Under the pieces are notes generated by a model. That model was not told the origin of the DNA and did not search any database. It was given only the letters and a program-made list of their open reading frames with translations. Below are positions 1 to 9,588 of a DNA stretch of 64,000 nucleotides, in pieces. The DNA comes from Undibacterium sp. (lineage in GTDB: Bacteria; Pseudomonadota; Gammaproteobacteria; Burkholderiales; Burkholderiaceae_D), in NCBI GenBank assembly GCA_025352365.1, contig JANXTO010000099.1, positions 1-64,000 on the forward strand, read 5' to 3'. The translations under genes were made by a program, and so were the position numbers. Every line of letters begins with the position of its first letter. Position 1 is the first letter of the stretch.

Positions 1-407
1 CACTTGAGACATTCATGCGACTCCCACCATTTGAACCGTCCTGAGGAGCCAATGCTGATGTTTGTGGTTGTGTCTCTATTTGAGCAGTCGCAAGATTATC
101 TACAGATATAACCGGTACTTTTGGAGCAAAACCTGCAAACGGACTTCTAGCTTCATTAAGCGACTGATTCAGCGCCTGAGGATTATGGATCGTGTTATTG
201 GCCAGAATTGTCGGTGCTTTAACGATAGATTCTGCTCTCGCTAATGCATTCCTCATCGGATGAGCGGTGGCTGTGTTGGCACGCACATCTCTTAGCAAAG
301 GCCAACGTTGTTTGGCTTGCTCATTTAACTCATCACGATGAATTTCTTGATAGGAATCTCCCTCCCCATCAATTTTCTTGAAGAGATTTTTAGTATCATT
401 TTCCATA
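1..407 (-). CDS. Cellulose biosynthesis protein BcsP/BcsR-like, N-terminal part (runs off the left edge)
   Basis: Manual translation from ATG at 407 (minus): MENDTKNLFKKIDGEGDSYQEIHRDELNEQAKQRWPLLRDVRANT...; open to the window edge. The Y-x-E/D-I...RWPLL motif resembles BcsR/BcsP (YhjR-like). Adjacent to bcsD and bcsQ. Not in the supplied ORF track. Confidence 0.6.
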
Positions 408-445
408 ATATAAGCCCCAACTTTGTTCTGCAGACAATGATCTGA

Positions 446-943
446 TCAGCGACGAGTAAAGTAAGCCTGCTCCTCAACTTGCTTTTTTAATTGAAACACA
501 ATCAAGAGACCATCATCCACTACGGCTCCCCGTTGTGACAAACGCAAAGATTTATCAATACCCATCGATTCAAACCAATAAGAATAAACACCCTCTAACA
601 AAGCAGGAGACCAATCCAGAGCTTGTTCACCAAAAGCCACTTTAAGAGGACTTGCGTTATGCTCGATCAATAGACAGTCCGACTCGTCGCGCAATTGCAC
701 CCAACCCCAATCGAGGTCGGCCCAAACTTTGTTGATCCCAGATTCAAGAGTAAGCAAAGTTTCACCGCCATCAACTTTAAAACTAGCGGCCATTGTCACC
801 CCCAACTTGTACATAAAAGTGCGCAAGTCGTTTGCATCACCCTGCGCGGAAAATTCAACAGAGAATGCGTTTAAGAATGCACGCCACTGAACAGAGCATT
901 GCTGCTGTTCGTAATAATTAATATTGCTGACTGGTTTACTCAC
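446..943 (-). CDS. bcsD: Cellulose synthase subunit D-like protein (BcsD family)
   Basis: 165 aa ORF; resembles BcsD in length and content; lies between a BcsQ-like ATPase and a BcsP-like ORF. Confidence 0.6.
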   Translation of the reverse strand: MSKPVSNINYYEQQQCSVQWRAFLNAFSVEFSAQGDANDLRTFMYKLGVTMAASFKVDGGETLLTLESGINKVWADLDWGWVQLRDESDCLLIEHNASPLKVAFGEQALDWSPALLEGVYSYWFESMGIDKSLRLSQRGAVVDDGLLIVFQLKKQVEEQAYFTRR

Positions 944-1311
944 ATCGAACCTTTACGTACATAATCCAATCATAACTACTGACCAAACTGGGCATTAATA
1001 GCATGATGAACTATAGCATTTCAATAAGACTATCGTCCAGTGAACAGAGATAGGCAAATGTTAAGTATTTATAACTTAGTATCGAGATATTTAACAATTC
1101 AATCTACGTTATTTAACATAGGCAGATAAGAACTAAGCAATGATTAGGCCATAGTTGCATGTTTCCTCATAAAAGTAATGGTTTATCAATAATGACTCTT
1201 AACAAAGAATATAGATTACTTTCTTTAGCTAGCGCTGCACTCTTGAAAATACGATTTTTACAATCATCAAACCTAATTCAATGCTGCTAGTTCATAAAAA
1301 TAAAGTATTCA

Positions 1312-2088
1312 TCATTTTGATTGTATTTCATACAACGTCTGCATTAAATCCATAACCAGCTCTTGAACGGCCTTTGCTGCCGCGCTATCGGGTTCAGATT
1401 GAATAATCGGATATCCAAATGCAAGTGCCTCTTCCAGTTGTGTACTTTCTGGTATCACACAAGGCAGCATTCTGCTGCCCAGCCGCTCAGAGAAAAGTGC
1501 AATCACATCTTGCGCCAGTTGTTTCTTTGAGCCTTGGTTCACCACATAAGCAGACGGTTTGAATATAGTGGATCTGGCATTGTGGGAATCAATCAAGGAT
1601 TCCATCTCTGGAATAGTGGCATACGAGGCAGCATCGGCCAGCAATACGACTAATAGAAAGTCCGCCGCATTTATTGCTTGAGTTAAGTAGATAGATGGAC
1701 CAGGAGGTGTATCTAAAAAGACAAACGTGTCTTTTGGCAAATTAGCGCGCAATAGCTGGTTGAGTAACCAGTCCTCATCTTGCTCCAGCACTTGTTCAAA
1801 AGCGATGCGTTGTTGCTCGCCTGCACTACCGTAGGGCACAAAATCAACCCCAAAAGTACTTGAGTAAGCGGCATCCCACAACCGGGAATTAGCCCGGCTA
1901 ACAATTGTGCTAATTCCGTTAGTGTCAGATTGATCTAAGCCTCCCATATGCCATTGCACAGCATTTTGTGGATCAAGATCAATCACTAGGCTCGGGTAGC
2001 TGCGCTGTGCGATACCCGCGCTCAGGTTGGCGGTGGTCGTCGTTTTACCCACGCCGCCTTTGGCAGAAACAATAGCGATAACAATCAT
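1312..2088 (-). CDS. bcsQ: ParA/MinD-like ATPase, cellulose biosynthesis protein BcsQ (YhjQ)
   Basis: MIVIAIVSAKGGVGKTTTTANLSAG deviant Walker A; 258 aa; next to bcsD-like gene. Confidence 0.75.
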   Translation of the reverse strand: MIVIAIVSAKGGVGKTTTTANLSAGIAQRSYPSLVIDLDPQNAVQWHMGGLDQSDTNGISTIVSRANSRLWDAAYSSTFGVDFVPYGSAGEQQRIAFEQVLEQDEDWLLNQLLRANLPKDTFVFLDTPPGPSIYLTQAINAADFLLVVLLADAASYATIPEMESLIDSHNARSTIFKPSAYVVNQGSKKQLAQDVIALFSERLGSRMLPCVIPESTQLEEALAFGYPIIQSEPDSAAAKAVQELVMDLMQTLYEIQSK

Positions 2089-2149
2089 GAGCCGTACCTT
2101 TGGGCAAGGCTAAACCAGTTTAGAATTTTATCTGTCAACATCGTTAAGA

Positions 2150-3610
2150 TCAAGCCGTGCCGCCCACAGTAAGACCATCAATACGCAAAGTAGGCTGACC
2201 AACACCAACAGGCACACTCTGCCCTTCTTTGCCGCAAACACCGATACCAGAATCCAGACGTAAATCATTACCAATCATCGACACACGATTTAAAACATCG
2301 GGGCCGTTACCGATCAAGGTTGCACCTTTTACCGGGTAGGTGACTTTGCCGTTTTCTATCATGTAGGCCTCGCTCGCGGAGAAGACGAACTTACCATTCG
2401 TGATATCGACCTGTCCGCCACCAAAATTAACGGCGTAGATACCATTTTTAACGGACGCCAAAATCTCAGCGGGATCTTTGTCGCCAGCCAGCATGTACGT
2501 ATTAGTCATACGCGGCATTGGTAAATGGGCGAAAGATTCACGGCGGGCGTTGCCAGTGACTGGCATTTTCATCAAACGGGCGTTCATCGTGTCTTGGATA
2601 TAGCCTTTCAAAATCCCGTCTTCAATCAAAGTCGTGCATTGAGTCGGATTCCCCTCATCATCAATATTTAAGGAACCACGACGGTCCTGAAGGGTACCGT
2701 CATCCACTACGGTCACGCCTTTTGCGGCAACGCGCTCACCAATGCAGCCGGAGAAGGTGCTTGAACCCTTACGATTAAAGTCGCCTTCTAATCCATGGCC
2801 GATTGCCTCGTGCAGTAAAATACCAGGCCAGCCAGATGCCAGTACAACCGTCATGGGGCCTGCAGGTGCGGGTCGGGCATCCAGGTTCACTAAGGCTGAT
2901 TTCACTGCTTCACTCGCATATTGATCCAACAAAACATCCGAGAAATAACCGTAGTCATAGCGCCCACCACCACCACTAGACGCCATCTCACGGCGTCCAT
3001 TTTGCTCTACGATCACGGTTAAGGAAACCCGTACCAGTGGGCGGATATCTGCAGCAATCACGCCATCGCTACGCGCGACTAACACGACGTCGTACTCACC
3101 GGACAAACTAGCCATTACCTGCACCACACGCGGATCTTTAGCTCTGGCGATTTTTTCTAAGCGCTCTAACAAAGTGACTTTTTGAGTTGCGTCTAAAGAC
3201 GCAAGTGGATCGTTTTGCAAATACAAACTACGGCCACCCACCCCTTGCATGCTGGACGCGACTTTGATTTTGCCAGCGCCCTGGCGTGCAATCGTGCGGG
3301 TGGCATTGACGGCATCTTGCAAGGCTTGCTCAGAAATCTCATCCGAATACGAGAATGCTGTTTTGTCGCCAGAAATTGCCCGTACGCCCACGCCCTGGTC
3401 GATAGAAAAACTACCGGTTTTGACGATACCTTCTTCCAGGCTCCAGCCCTCGCTTTTAGTGAACTGGAAATACAGGTCAGCGTAATCCACCTTATGGGTA
3501 AACATAGAACCAAGTACTTTGACCAGCTTGGATTCATCCAGACCGAACGGGGTCAATAAAATATCACGGGCAATCGCCAGGTGGCGCAGATTGGGTTCAA
3601 ATGGTGTCAT
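2150..3610 (-). CDS. tldD: Metalloprotease TldD
   Basis: 486 aa with [22 protein letters not shown] (HExxxH) and [21 protein letters not shown] motifs of TldD/PmbA. Confidence 0.95.
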   Translation of the reverse strand: MTPFEPNLRHLAIARDILLTPFGLDESKLVKVLGSMFTHKVDYADLYFQFTKSEGWSLEEGIVKTGSFSIDQGVGVRAISGDKTAFSYSDEISEQALQDAVNATRTIARQGAGKIKVASSMQGVGGRSLYLQNDPLASLDATQKVTLLERLEKIARAKDPRVVQVMASLSGEYDVVLVARSDGVIAADIRPLVRVSLTVIVEQNGRREMASSGGGGRYDYGYFSDVLLDQYASEAVKSALVNLDARPAPAGPMTVVLASGWPGILLHEAIGHGLEGDFNRKGSSTFSGCIGERVAAKGVTVVDDGTLQDRRGSLNIDDEGNPTQCTTLIEDGILKGYIQDTMNARLMKMPVTGNARRESFAHLPMPRMTNTYMLAGDKDPAEILASVKNGIYAVNFGGGQVDITNGKFVFSASEAYMIENGKVTYPVKGATLIGNGPDVLNRVSMIGNDLRLDSGIGVCGKEGQSVPVGVGQPTLRIDGLTVGGTA

Positions 3611-3776
3611 AGTGTTCTATCCGTGTTTTTGAGTATTCTAAGTGTGCCAATTACAGAATAAGAATGGCGAATGAATAGATTGTAGAGCATGTCTGGCATA
3701 TAAATAAATTTGCGCAAAGTATGGTTTTGTATTGATCGACTGATGGGACAAATTATCGAACAAGTTAGCAGAGAAA

Positions 3777-4589
3777 TTAGCAGGCTAATTTTCTATGCTT
3801 TAAAGCAGGCAAGCTAGTCCTGACGGCGCTCAGATTGGCCCAATCTAACTCACCACCAATCACACCTTCGCCTTCCGCTAGCACATCCACAATCTTGCCC
3901 CAAGGGTCGATCAACATGCTGTGCCCCCAAGTACGGCGACCATTAACATGCTGCCCACCTTGCGCCGAAGCCAGCACATAACATTGGTTTTCTATGGCTC
4001 TGGCGCGCAATAGGATTTCCCAGTGCGCTTGTCCTGTCGTGAAAGTAAAAGCCGCTGGGACCACAATCAAAACACAATCCCCCATGGACCGATACAGTTC
4101 CGGAAAACGCAAATCGTAGCAAATCGATAAACCAATTTTGCCAAAACCAGCATCAAAACTCACCACATCATCGCCAGCCTTAATGGTGCGGGATTCTTCG
4201 TAGGACTCTGTACCTTTGGTAAAACCAAATAAATGAATTTTGTCGTAACGGCTAACTAGCTCGCCTTGCGGGTTGTAGACCAAAGTCGTATTCAAGACTT
4301 TATCCAACTCTGTTGATACCAACGGCAAAGTACCACCGATAATCCAAACGCCCAGACTGCGTGCGCTATCCGCTAAAAATTGTTGAATCACACCCGGCTG
4401 CTCAGCGTTGCCAATATGCTCGGCAATCTTAAATTTATCCGCTTCATGCAGTCCCATGATGGGCCAGTACTCCGGCATCAATATCAATCCGGCGCCTGCA
4501 TCGGCGGCCTGCTTGAGCAAGCGTTGTGCAGTCGCCAGATTCTCTTGCAAGACAGGCGTAGAGATCATTTGTATCGCGGCGATTTTCAT
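3777..4589 (-). CDS. Carbon-nitrogen hydrolase (nitrilase superfamily, Nit1-like)
   Basis: MKIAAIQMIST..., LILMPEYW, YDKIHLFGF, LSICYDLRFPELYR: nitrilase Glu-Lys-Cys catalytic context. Confidence 0.93.
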   Translation of the reverse strand: MKIAAIQMISTPVLQENLATAQRLLKQAADAGAGLILMPEYWPIMGLHEADKFKIAEHIGNAEQPGVIQQFLADSARSLGVWIIGGTLPLVSTELDKVLNTTLVYNPQGELVSRYDKIHLFGFTKGTESYEESRTIKAGDDVVSFDAGFGKIGLSICYDLRFPELYRSMGDCVLIVVPAAFTFTTGQAHWEILLRARAIENQCYVLASAQGGQHVNGRRTWGHSMLIDPWGKIVDVLAEGEGVIGGELDWANLSAVRTSLPALKHRKLAC

Positions 4590-4657
4590 TTATTTCCTCT
4601 GAAAAAAACAGCAGGCGCAAGCTAGCGAAACCAAGATATGCAGCAGAGGGGATTTCA

Positions 4658-4744
4658 ATATACTCCCCATAATTTCTAATAAAAATAGCTTATTGTCCAA
4701 TGATTATATGGACGATTAAAATATACATACATCCAGTATATATA
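4658..4744 (+). repeat. Dispersed palindromic element, family A, copy 1
   Basis: aatatactccccataatttctaataaaaatagcttattgtccaatgattatatggacgattaaaatatac...ccagtatata; terminal ATATACTCC/GGAGTATAT-type ends and TTGTCCA/TGGAC core. Confidence 0.8.
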
Positions 4745-4778
4745 ATCATAGGAACAATTACATCAATCGATTCAGCAA

Positions 4779-7700
4779 CTATTTAACCAATATCGCCTCA
4801 GCTTTAGGTAAGGTATTTTGTGCTTCTTTATGATCCATCTTGGTGACTGTCGGTTCTTTCCAAGAGCCAGCCACCGCGTACTCGTACGTGAAGGCTCTCG
4901 CCAATGGTTCACGCAAAAATAGTTGTGCCAAAAATGTACCCAGACCAATCACAGGATTAACAGCTAAACCGTAGACAACTGAAGCAGTGCCCGCATTAAT
5001 TTCGGGAATCACTGCCACGTGCAGATTTTGCGACTCCTTCACAAGATCGGCGGTGCCGTCCATCAATACGGTTGCGTTCACGCTACGCATTTTTAAGTTT
5101 TCTGTTCTTGCCGTGCCCTGCTGAATTTGGGCTGTTCCCAAAATCGAATCAAACGCAAACCCATCTGAAAAGACATCCCGAAAATCCAACGTCAAACGTC
5201 GCGGCAAGGATTGCAAGCTCAGCACGCCCAATAATTTAGCGGCGCCTGGATCTACTTTTAAAAACTGCCCTGCGGCCAATTCCAACTGTACCTGGCCCGT
5301 CATACTTGGCACATCCAGCGCAAACGGCAAACCGTTCCACGTTACATCGCCCTGCAATTTGCCACGACCGCCACGCAACACGTTGGCAAAACCTAATCGA
5401 TCTAATAATTTGCCTGCATCGCTAATATCTAAAACATAATTTAAATTAGTTAAGCCTTCGCCAGCACGACTACTCCATTTGCCAGACCCCTTTAACTCTG
5501 CATCCTCGTTCTTAAGCGATATCTTTTGCATGCGCCATTCGCGCCCGGTCGATAACGGGAAATTATTAGCAATCAACTCCAGACGACCCAATTTTTTATT
5601 AAACAGCTCAAAATTATCCGCCACAATATCTAAACTTGGAATTTGGGTACCGCTGCTTTTGCCTTCCAACAAATCAGTCACGTCTGAAGCTGCCGACTGT
5701 GGAATAGTCAACTTGCTCAAGCGTGCCAGTACGTTGCCCAGGCCTTGCACATTTGCGGACTCGCTCCAGCTCAAATAACCCGAGGCTTGGCTGGAATCAA
5801 TATTTGCCTGCCATAACCCCTTTTGATGGGTAGCACCCAACACGACGTTATCCAGCTTTTTACCCATCACGTGTAGCTCGGCAGTACGTACTGCCAACAC
5901 ACTCGGTTCTAAATAAGCAGACACATCAAAATCAGCTTGAGTATTTGTATTGCCAATAGCTCCGGCCACAATATCGCCACTCTCGCTAGTGTTGACACCC
6001 TCTTTAGTAACAGCAAGCCTAGTGTTTGCATTAGCACCTAAGCTCATCAAACTACGCCATTCATCCACATGCAGAGATTTAAAATCGATATTTGCGTTCA
6101 GCCCGCTATCTGGCTCTGGCGCAGGAGCATTAACGCCAATCCCACCACGCAGAACTTGCCAATTGGCATTATTCTCAGCGGACTTTTGGCGTTGGTATTT
6201 GATGGCAATAACATTCCCTAAATTCAGCTTCAGCTCGTCGCGTATTAGATTCGCATCAGTAGAAAGCTGCGGCTGCATTTCAAAACGTAATGCCATATTC
6301 TCGTTAGCAAGCTTACGTAAAGGCGCGGGGAAATTCAGGGCTAGTCCTTGCAGGGACGATTCAATCAAAATTTCTGGCTGACGTTTTTTGACGGAGATAC
6401 TGGTCGTGTAATGCGCAGAGCCTTGTATCTTGTCGACCAAACGCTCTTTGGCTAAGGCCGGAAAGTTTTTACGTAAGCCGTCGGCAGTCGCAATACCATC
6501 TAGCTTAACGCGGATACTGCCGTCTTTTTGAGAGCCGCCTGTGACCACCGCAGCACCGCCCAATATTGTGCCTTTAAGCGTATTTAGCGCTACGCCTTTT
6601 TCATTAAATTCTAGCTTGCCATTGACGCCACCGATCATGGGAATACTACTTTGCAGCAGCACGTCATTACCTGCAAACTGCAAGGCACCCTGGACTTTGG
6701 AATCGATCATATGACGCAAAGGTAGTTGCAATTTCAAGCCTAGTTGCGCCGCCGCGCTAGCCTTGCTGTCTTTGAGAAAATGACCAAGCCAGCCGTCGAT
6801 AGGACTGGCGTTCACATACTGCAACATGGTTTGCAAATTGCCGTTGACTGTACCGTCAATATTCAAAATCCCATCATGCGACAACAGATCAGGAATTAGC
6901 GCTCTCACTTTGCTTAAATCGGCACCATTGGTTTTTGCAGTCTCGCCACGGATCTCCATTTTGGCGCGGTCAAATATAAAGCTACCGTTAATACTATCAA
7001 TCACTGGCCAGAGCGGATTCTTGCCGTCTTCCGACAAATGTCCGGGAGCGAAATCGAGTTTTCCGTTGACGATATTGCCTTTAACCCAAAATTCACCCTG
7101 ATGATTTGGGCGTCCCTCATGGATAGCAAACGGGAAATGTGCCAGATCACCTTTAACCCGCAAAGTCACATCATCTGCGCGACCATCCACCAAGGCACCG
7201 ATCAGCCAGTGACGCAAATCCTCTGGCGCATTAGCCGGGATAAAGCGATCGATTTGCTTAAAGTCAAAGCCCGAGAGTTTGCCCATCAGATCAACTTCAC
7301 TGGACTGCGTAGCCGCAGCGGATTGATTAGCTTGATTAGGTGAAGGTAGATGGTTCTGCCGCATCGACATAATGTATTTTCCAGACAAAGAACCCGTCAT
7401 CTGGTCTTGCTGAAACTCCATCTGATTCAACTGCACGGCTAATTTATCTTGCGCTAAAAATTGCCAGCTCGCTTGCATTTGCAGCTTTTTAAACGGCATC
7501 AAAGGATCGACAAAATACCCCGACATTTGCAACGCCAGGTCTTGCGAGTCAATCGTAAAGTTGCCGCCTTTATCGCTGGCATCTAAAGTGCCTGACAAAT
7601 TATCAAAACCAGGAATCGCAGGTACCGCAGCTTTGGCAGACGTATTGCCGCTTTTGGATTCTGCCAAACGCGCCGATTGCGGCTGCATAGACAGGTTATT

Positions 7701-9143
7701 GAATTCACCAGTGACGCTGTAGGATGCAATCGCTGGATAACTACCCTGCCATTTCGCTCTAAAATTTTTGAGCTGTCCCTTGGGCGCAAAATCAATTAGC
7801 ATGCGGCGCTGATCTGCTGGCAAAGGCAAATGTTCGGCGAAATTTGCTAAGGTTTGCAGATCTAATTGCCTAGCGTACAGCTCCACTTTTTCTGGCTGCC
7901 CATTGGCACCAGGAGTAAAGTTTTCGGTAATACTGGTTGCTGGCAACAACTGTCCGTCCCGCGCCTTCATAGAAAAATTAATCAGCGCAATCTGATGTCC
8001 AGCCTGACCAAATAAACTAGGCAGATAGCGCACGCCTAAGGCCGCACGCTCACTCGCTACAATACGTCCACTGACTTGCTGCATATCCAGCACGGGTAAG
8101 TCTTTGCGAAAGGTTCCCAGGACATCGGTCAATTTGATATCTGCGGTCAAATCGGCAATCCGTCCATCGTCCCAACGCACCCAGGATCGTACTGAGCCAA
8201 AGGCTGTTTTAATATCCGCAGGCAAATCGATATACGCTTTCACGGTCGCCAAATCGGATTGGCTCACATCGGCATATAAGTCGCCAGTCCAGTTAGAGAA
8301 ATCAGAAATTTTTCTGGTAAAAACCGGATGCTGAAAATCACCACGGATATCCAGGGGCGCTGCCAAGGTTGCTGGCGGAACTGCCTTAAGAGCAAACTGG
8401 TGGCGCCGCCATTGGTTGGTCAAGACAAAATTAACGCCTGACAATTGCAATACAGGGGCTTTGCGCTGCAGATCAGTCCAACTTACGCTGCCGTCACGGA
8501 TCACAATTTCATGTTGCGCTAAGACCCAATCGAGGCCTTTACCTTTATCCGCATCCTCTTCAGAGGGTTTGGTATCGATCAAAAAACCTGCGACATAGAG
8601 CTTTCCATCGGGCTGTTTTTCTATCGCCAGCGATGGGCGCATGACTTCTAATTTATCCAACCTTAACTCAGCGAAAATCACTGATGTCCAGGATAGGCTG
8701 GCAGATACTTGTGGCAGCACAAGAGCTACTTTGCCCTGCTGATCGTGGATGATGATATTGCCCAGCTCCAACACAGGATTAAGCTTATTCCAGGATGCAC
8801 GCAAGGTCGTAATGCGCAGATCACGACCGATGGTCTTGCTGGCAAATTGCTCGATGTCGCCCTTATAGCGATCAACGTTGGGCAATACGCCATAGCGTAG
8901 CACCAAAAACAAAGCGCAAAACAGGAAATAACAAATGACAAGCAGTTTAAAAGTGACACGCAACAGGGTAAATAAAGCCAGACCGCAAGCCCAGCCAAAA
9001 GAATTACAGGAGCGCAACACTACACCGAAGGGGGAAGATCGGAGCTGTTGGGTTGGCAACGGCGCAGGCACATCAGCAAGCTGACCGATAGGCTGATGCG
9101 GATCGTTTGTAGGAAAAGGTGGCAAAGGCGGCGTATTTTTCAT
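4779..9143 (-). CDS. yhdP: YhdP family AsmA-like envelope protein
   Basis: 1454 aa, N-terminal TM segment, C-terminal LPRRLTLDFRDVFSDGFAFDSILGTAQIQQG...YEYAVAGSWKEPTV typical of YhdP/TIGR02099. Confidence 0.9.
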   Translation of the reverse strand: MKNTPPLPPFPTNDPHQPIGQLADVPAPLPTQQLRSSPFGVVLRSCNSFGWACGLALFTLLRVTFKLLVICYFLFCALFLVLRYGVLPNVDRYKGDIEQFASKTIGRDLRITTLRASWNKLNPVLELGNIIIHDQQGKVALVLPQVSASLSWTSVIFAELRLDKLEVMRPSLAIEKQPDGKLYVAGFLIDTKPSEEDADKGKGLDWVLAQHEIVIRDGSVSWTDLQRKAPVLQLSGVNFVLTNQWRRHQFALKAVPPATLAAPLDIRGDFQHPVFTRKISDFSNWTGDLYADVSQSDLATVKAYIDLPADIKTAFGSVRSWVRWDDGRIADLTADIKLTDVLGTFRKDLPVLDMQQVSGRIVASERAALGVRYLPSLFGQAGHQIALINFSMKARDGQLLPATSITENFTPGANGQPEKVELYARQLDLQTLANFAEHLPLPADQRRMLIDFAPKGQLKNFRAKWQGSYPAIASYSVTGEFNNLSMQPQSARLAESKSGNTSAKAAVPAIPGFDNLSGTLDASDKGGNFTIDSQDLALQMSGYFVDPLMPFKKLQMQASWQFLAQDKLAVQLNQMEFQQDQMTGSLSGKYIMSMRQNHLPSPNQANQSAAATQSSEVDLMGKLSGFDFKQIDRFIPANAPEDLRHWLIGALVDGRADDVTLRVKGDLAHFPFAIHEGRPNHQGEFWVKGNIVNGKLDFAPGHLSEDGKNPLWPVIDSINGSFIFDRAKMEIRGETAKTNGADLSKVRALIPDLLSHDGILNIDGTVNGNLQTMLQYVNASPIDGWLGHFLKDSKASAAAQLGLKLQLPLRHMIDSKVQGALQFAGNDVLLQSSIPMIGGVNGKLEFNEKGVALNTLKGTILGGAAVVTGGSQKDGSIRVKLDGIATADGLRKNFPALAKERLVDKIQGSAHYTTSISVKKRQPEILIESSLQGLALNFPAPLRKLANENMALRFEMQPQLSTDANLIRDELKLNLGNVIAIKYQRQKSAENNANWQVLRGGIGVNAPAPEPDSGLNANIDFKSLHVDEWRSLMSLGANANTRLAVTKEGVNTSESGDIVAGAIGNTNTQADFDVSAYLEPSVLAVRTAELHVMGKKLDNVVLGATHQKGLWQANIDSSQASGYLSWSESANVQGLGNVLARLSKLTIPQSAASDVTDLLEGKSSGTQIPSLDIVADNFELFNKKLGRLELIANNFPLSTGREWRMQKISLKNEDAELKGSGKWSSRAGEGLTNLNYVLDISDAGKLLDRLGFANVLRGGRGKLQGDVTWNGLPFALDVPSMTGQVQLELAAGQFLKVDPGAAKLLGVLSLQSLPRRLTLDFRDVFSDGFAFDSILGTAQIQQGTARTENLKMRSVNATVLMDGTADLVKESQNLHVAVIPEINAGTASVVYGLAVNPVIGLGTFLAQLFLREPLARAFTYEYAVAGSWKEPTVTKMDHKEAQNTLPKAEAILVK

Positions 9144-9150
9144 TACTTAT

Positions 9151-9280
9151 AAGACTTACGCACAATTATTCCGGCAAGGTAGATCGAAGAAAACCACAGA
9201 ACCGAGTGGCGAAACACTGTTGACAGCACAGTAAAGAGAGTAGCGGGCACCGTTCTGCGCAAACGGTTTTGCGTAAGTTC
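9151..9280. repeat. Dispersed inverted-repeat element, family B, copy 1
   Basis: aagacttacgcacaattattccggcaagg...gcgcaaacggttttgcgtaagttct; terminal GACTTACGCA / TGCGTAAGTT. Confidence 0.65.
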
Positions 9281-9368
9281 TACATTACACCGACGCATTT
9301 GCCAGGGAATATCACCCAGCATTGACAAAAACTGGTCTGCCAACACGCTGCTCTTTACATCAAAAACC

Positions 9369-9453
9369 AATATACTCCCCCATTAATTATAGAAAAATGC
9401 CTTATTGTCCAAGTTTTATATGGACAATTAAATATACTTATAGAGAGTATATT
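9369..9453 (+). repeat. Dispersed palindromic element, family A, copy 2
   Basis: aatatactcccccattaattatagaaaaatgccttattgtccaagttttatatggacaattaaatatacttatagagagtatatt. Confidence 0.85.
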
Positions 9454-9588
9454 TTATTTATGCGTATTTCTGTACGCTATCTCACTTATACAAACGATCG
9501 AAATTATCCTGAAAAATCTGCCTTCAAAATCCTACCGGCACTTGTCATTTGCCTTAAAATCATTTCTCTACTTCACCAATACAAGCAT

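Noticed and set aside
3193-3559. ORFs on both strands overlapping tldD (114 aa, 114 aa, 78 aa)
   Set aside because: They overlap a clearly homologous gene in other frames and have no recognisable domain; typical shadow ORFs.
5479-8900. Several plus-strand ORFs of 60-143 aa inside yhdP
   Set aside because: Antisense shadows of a long conserved CDS; no RBS or homology evidence.
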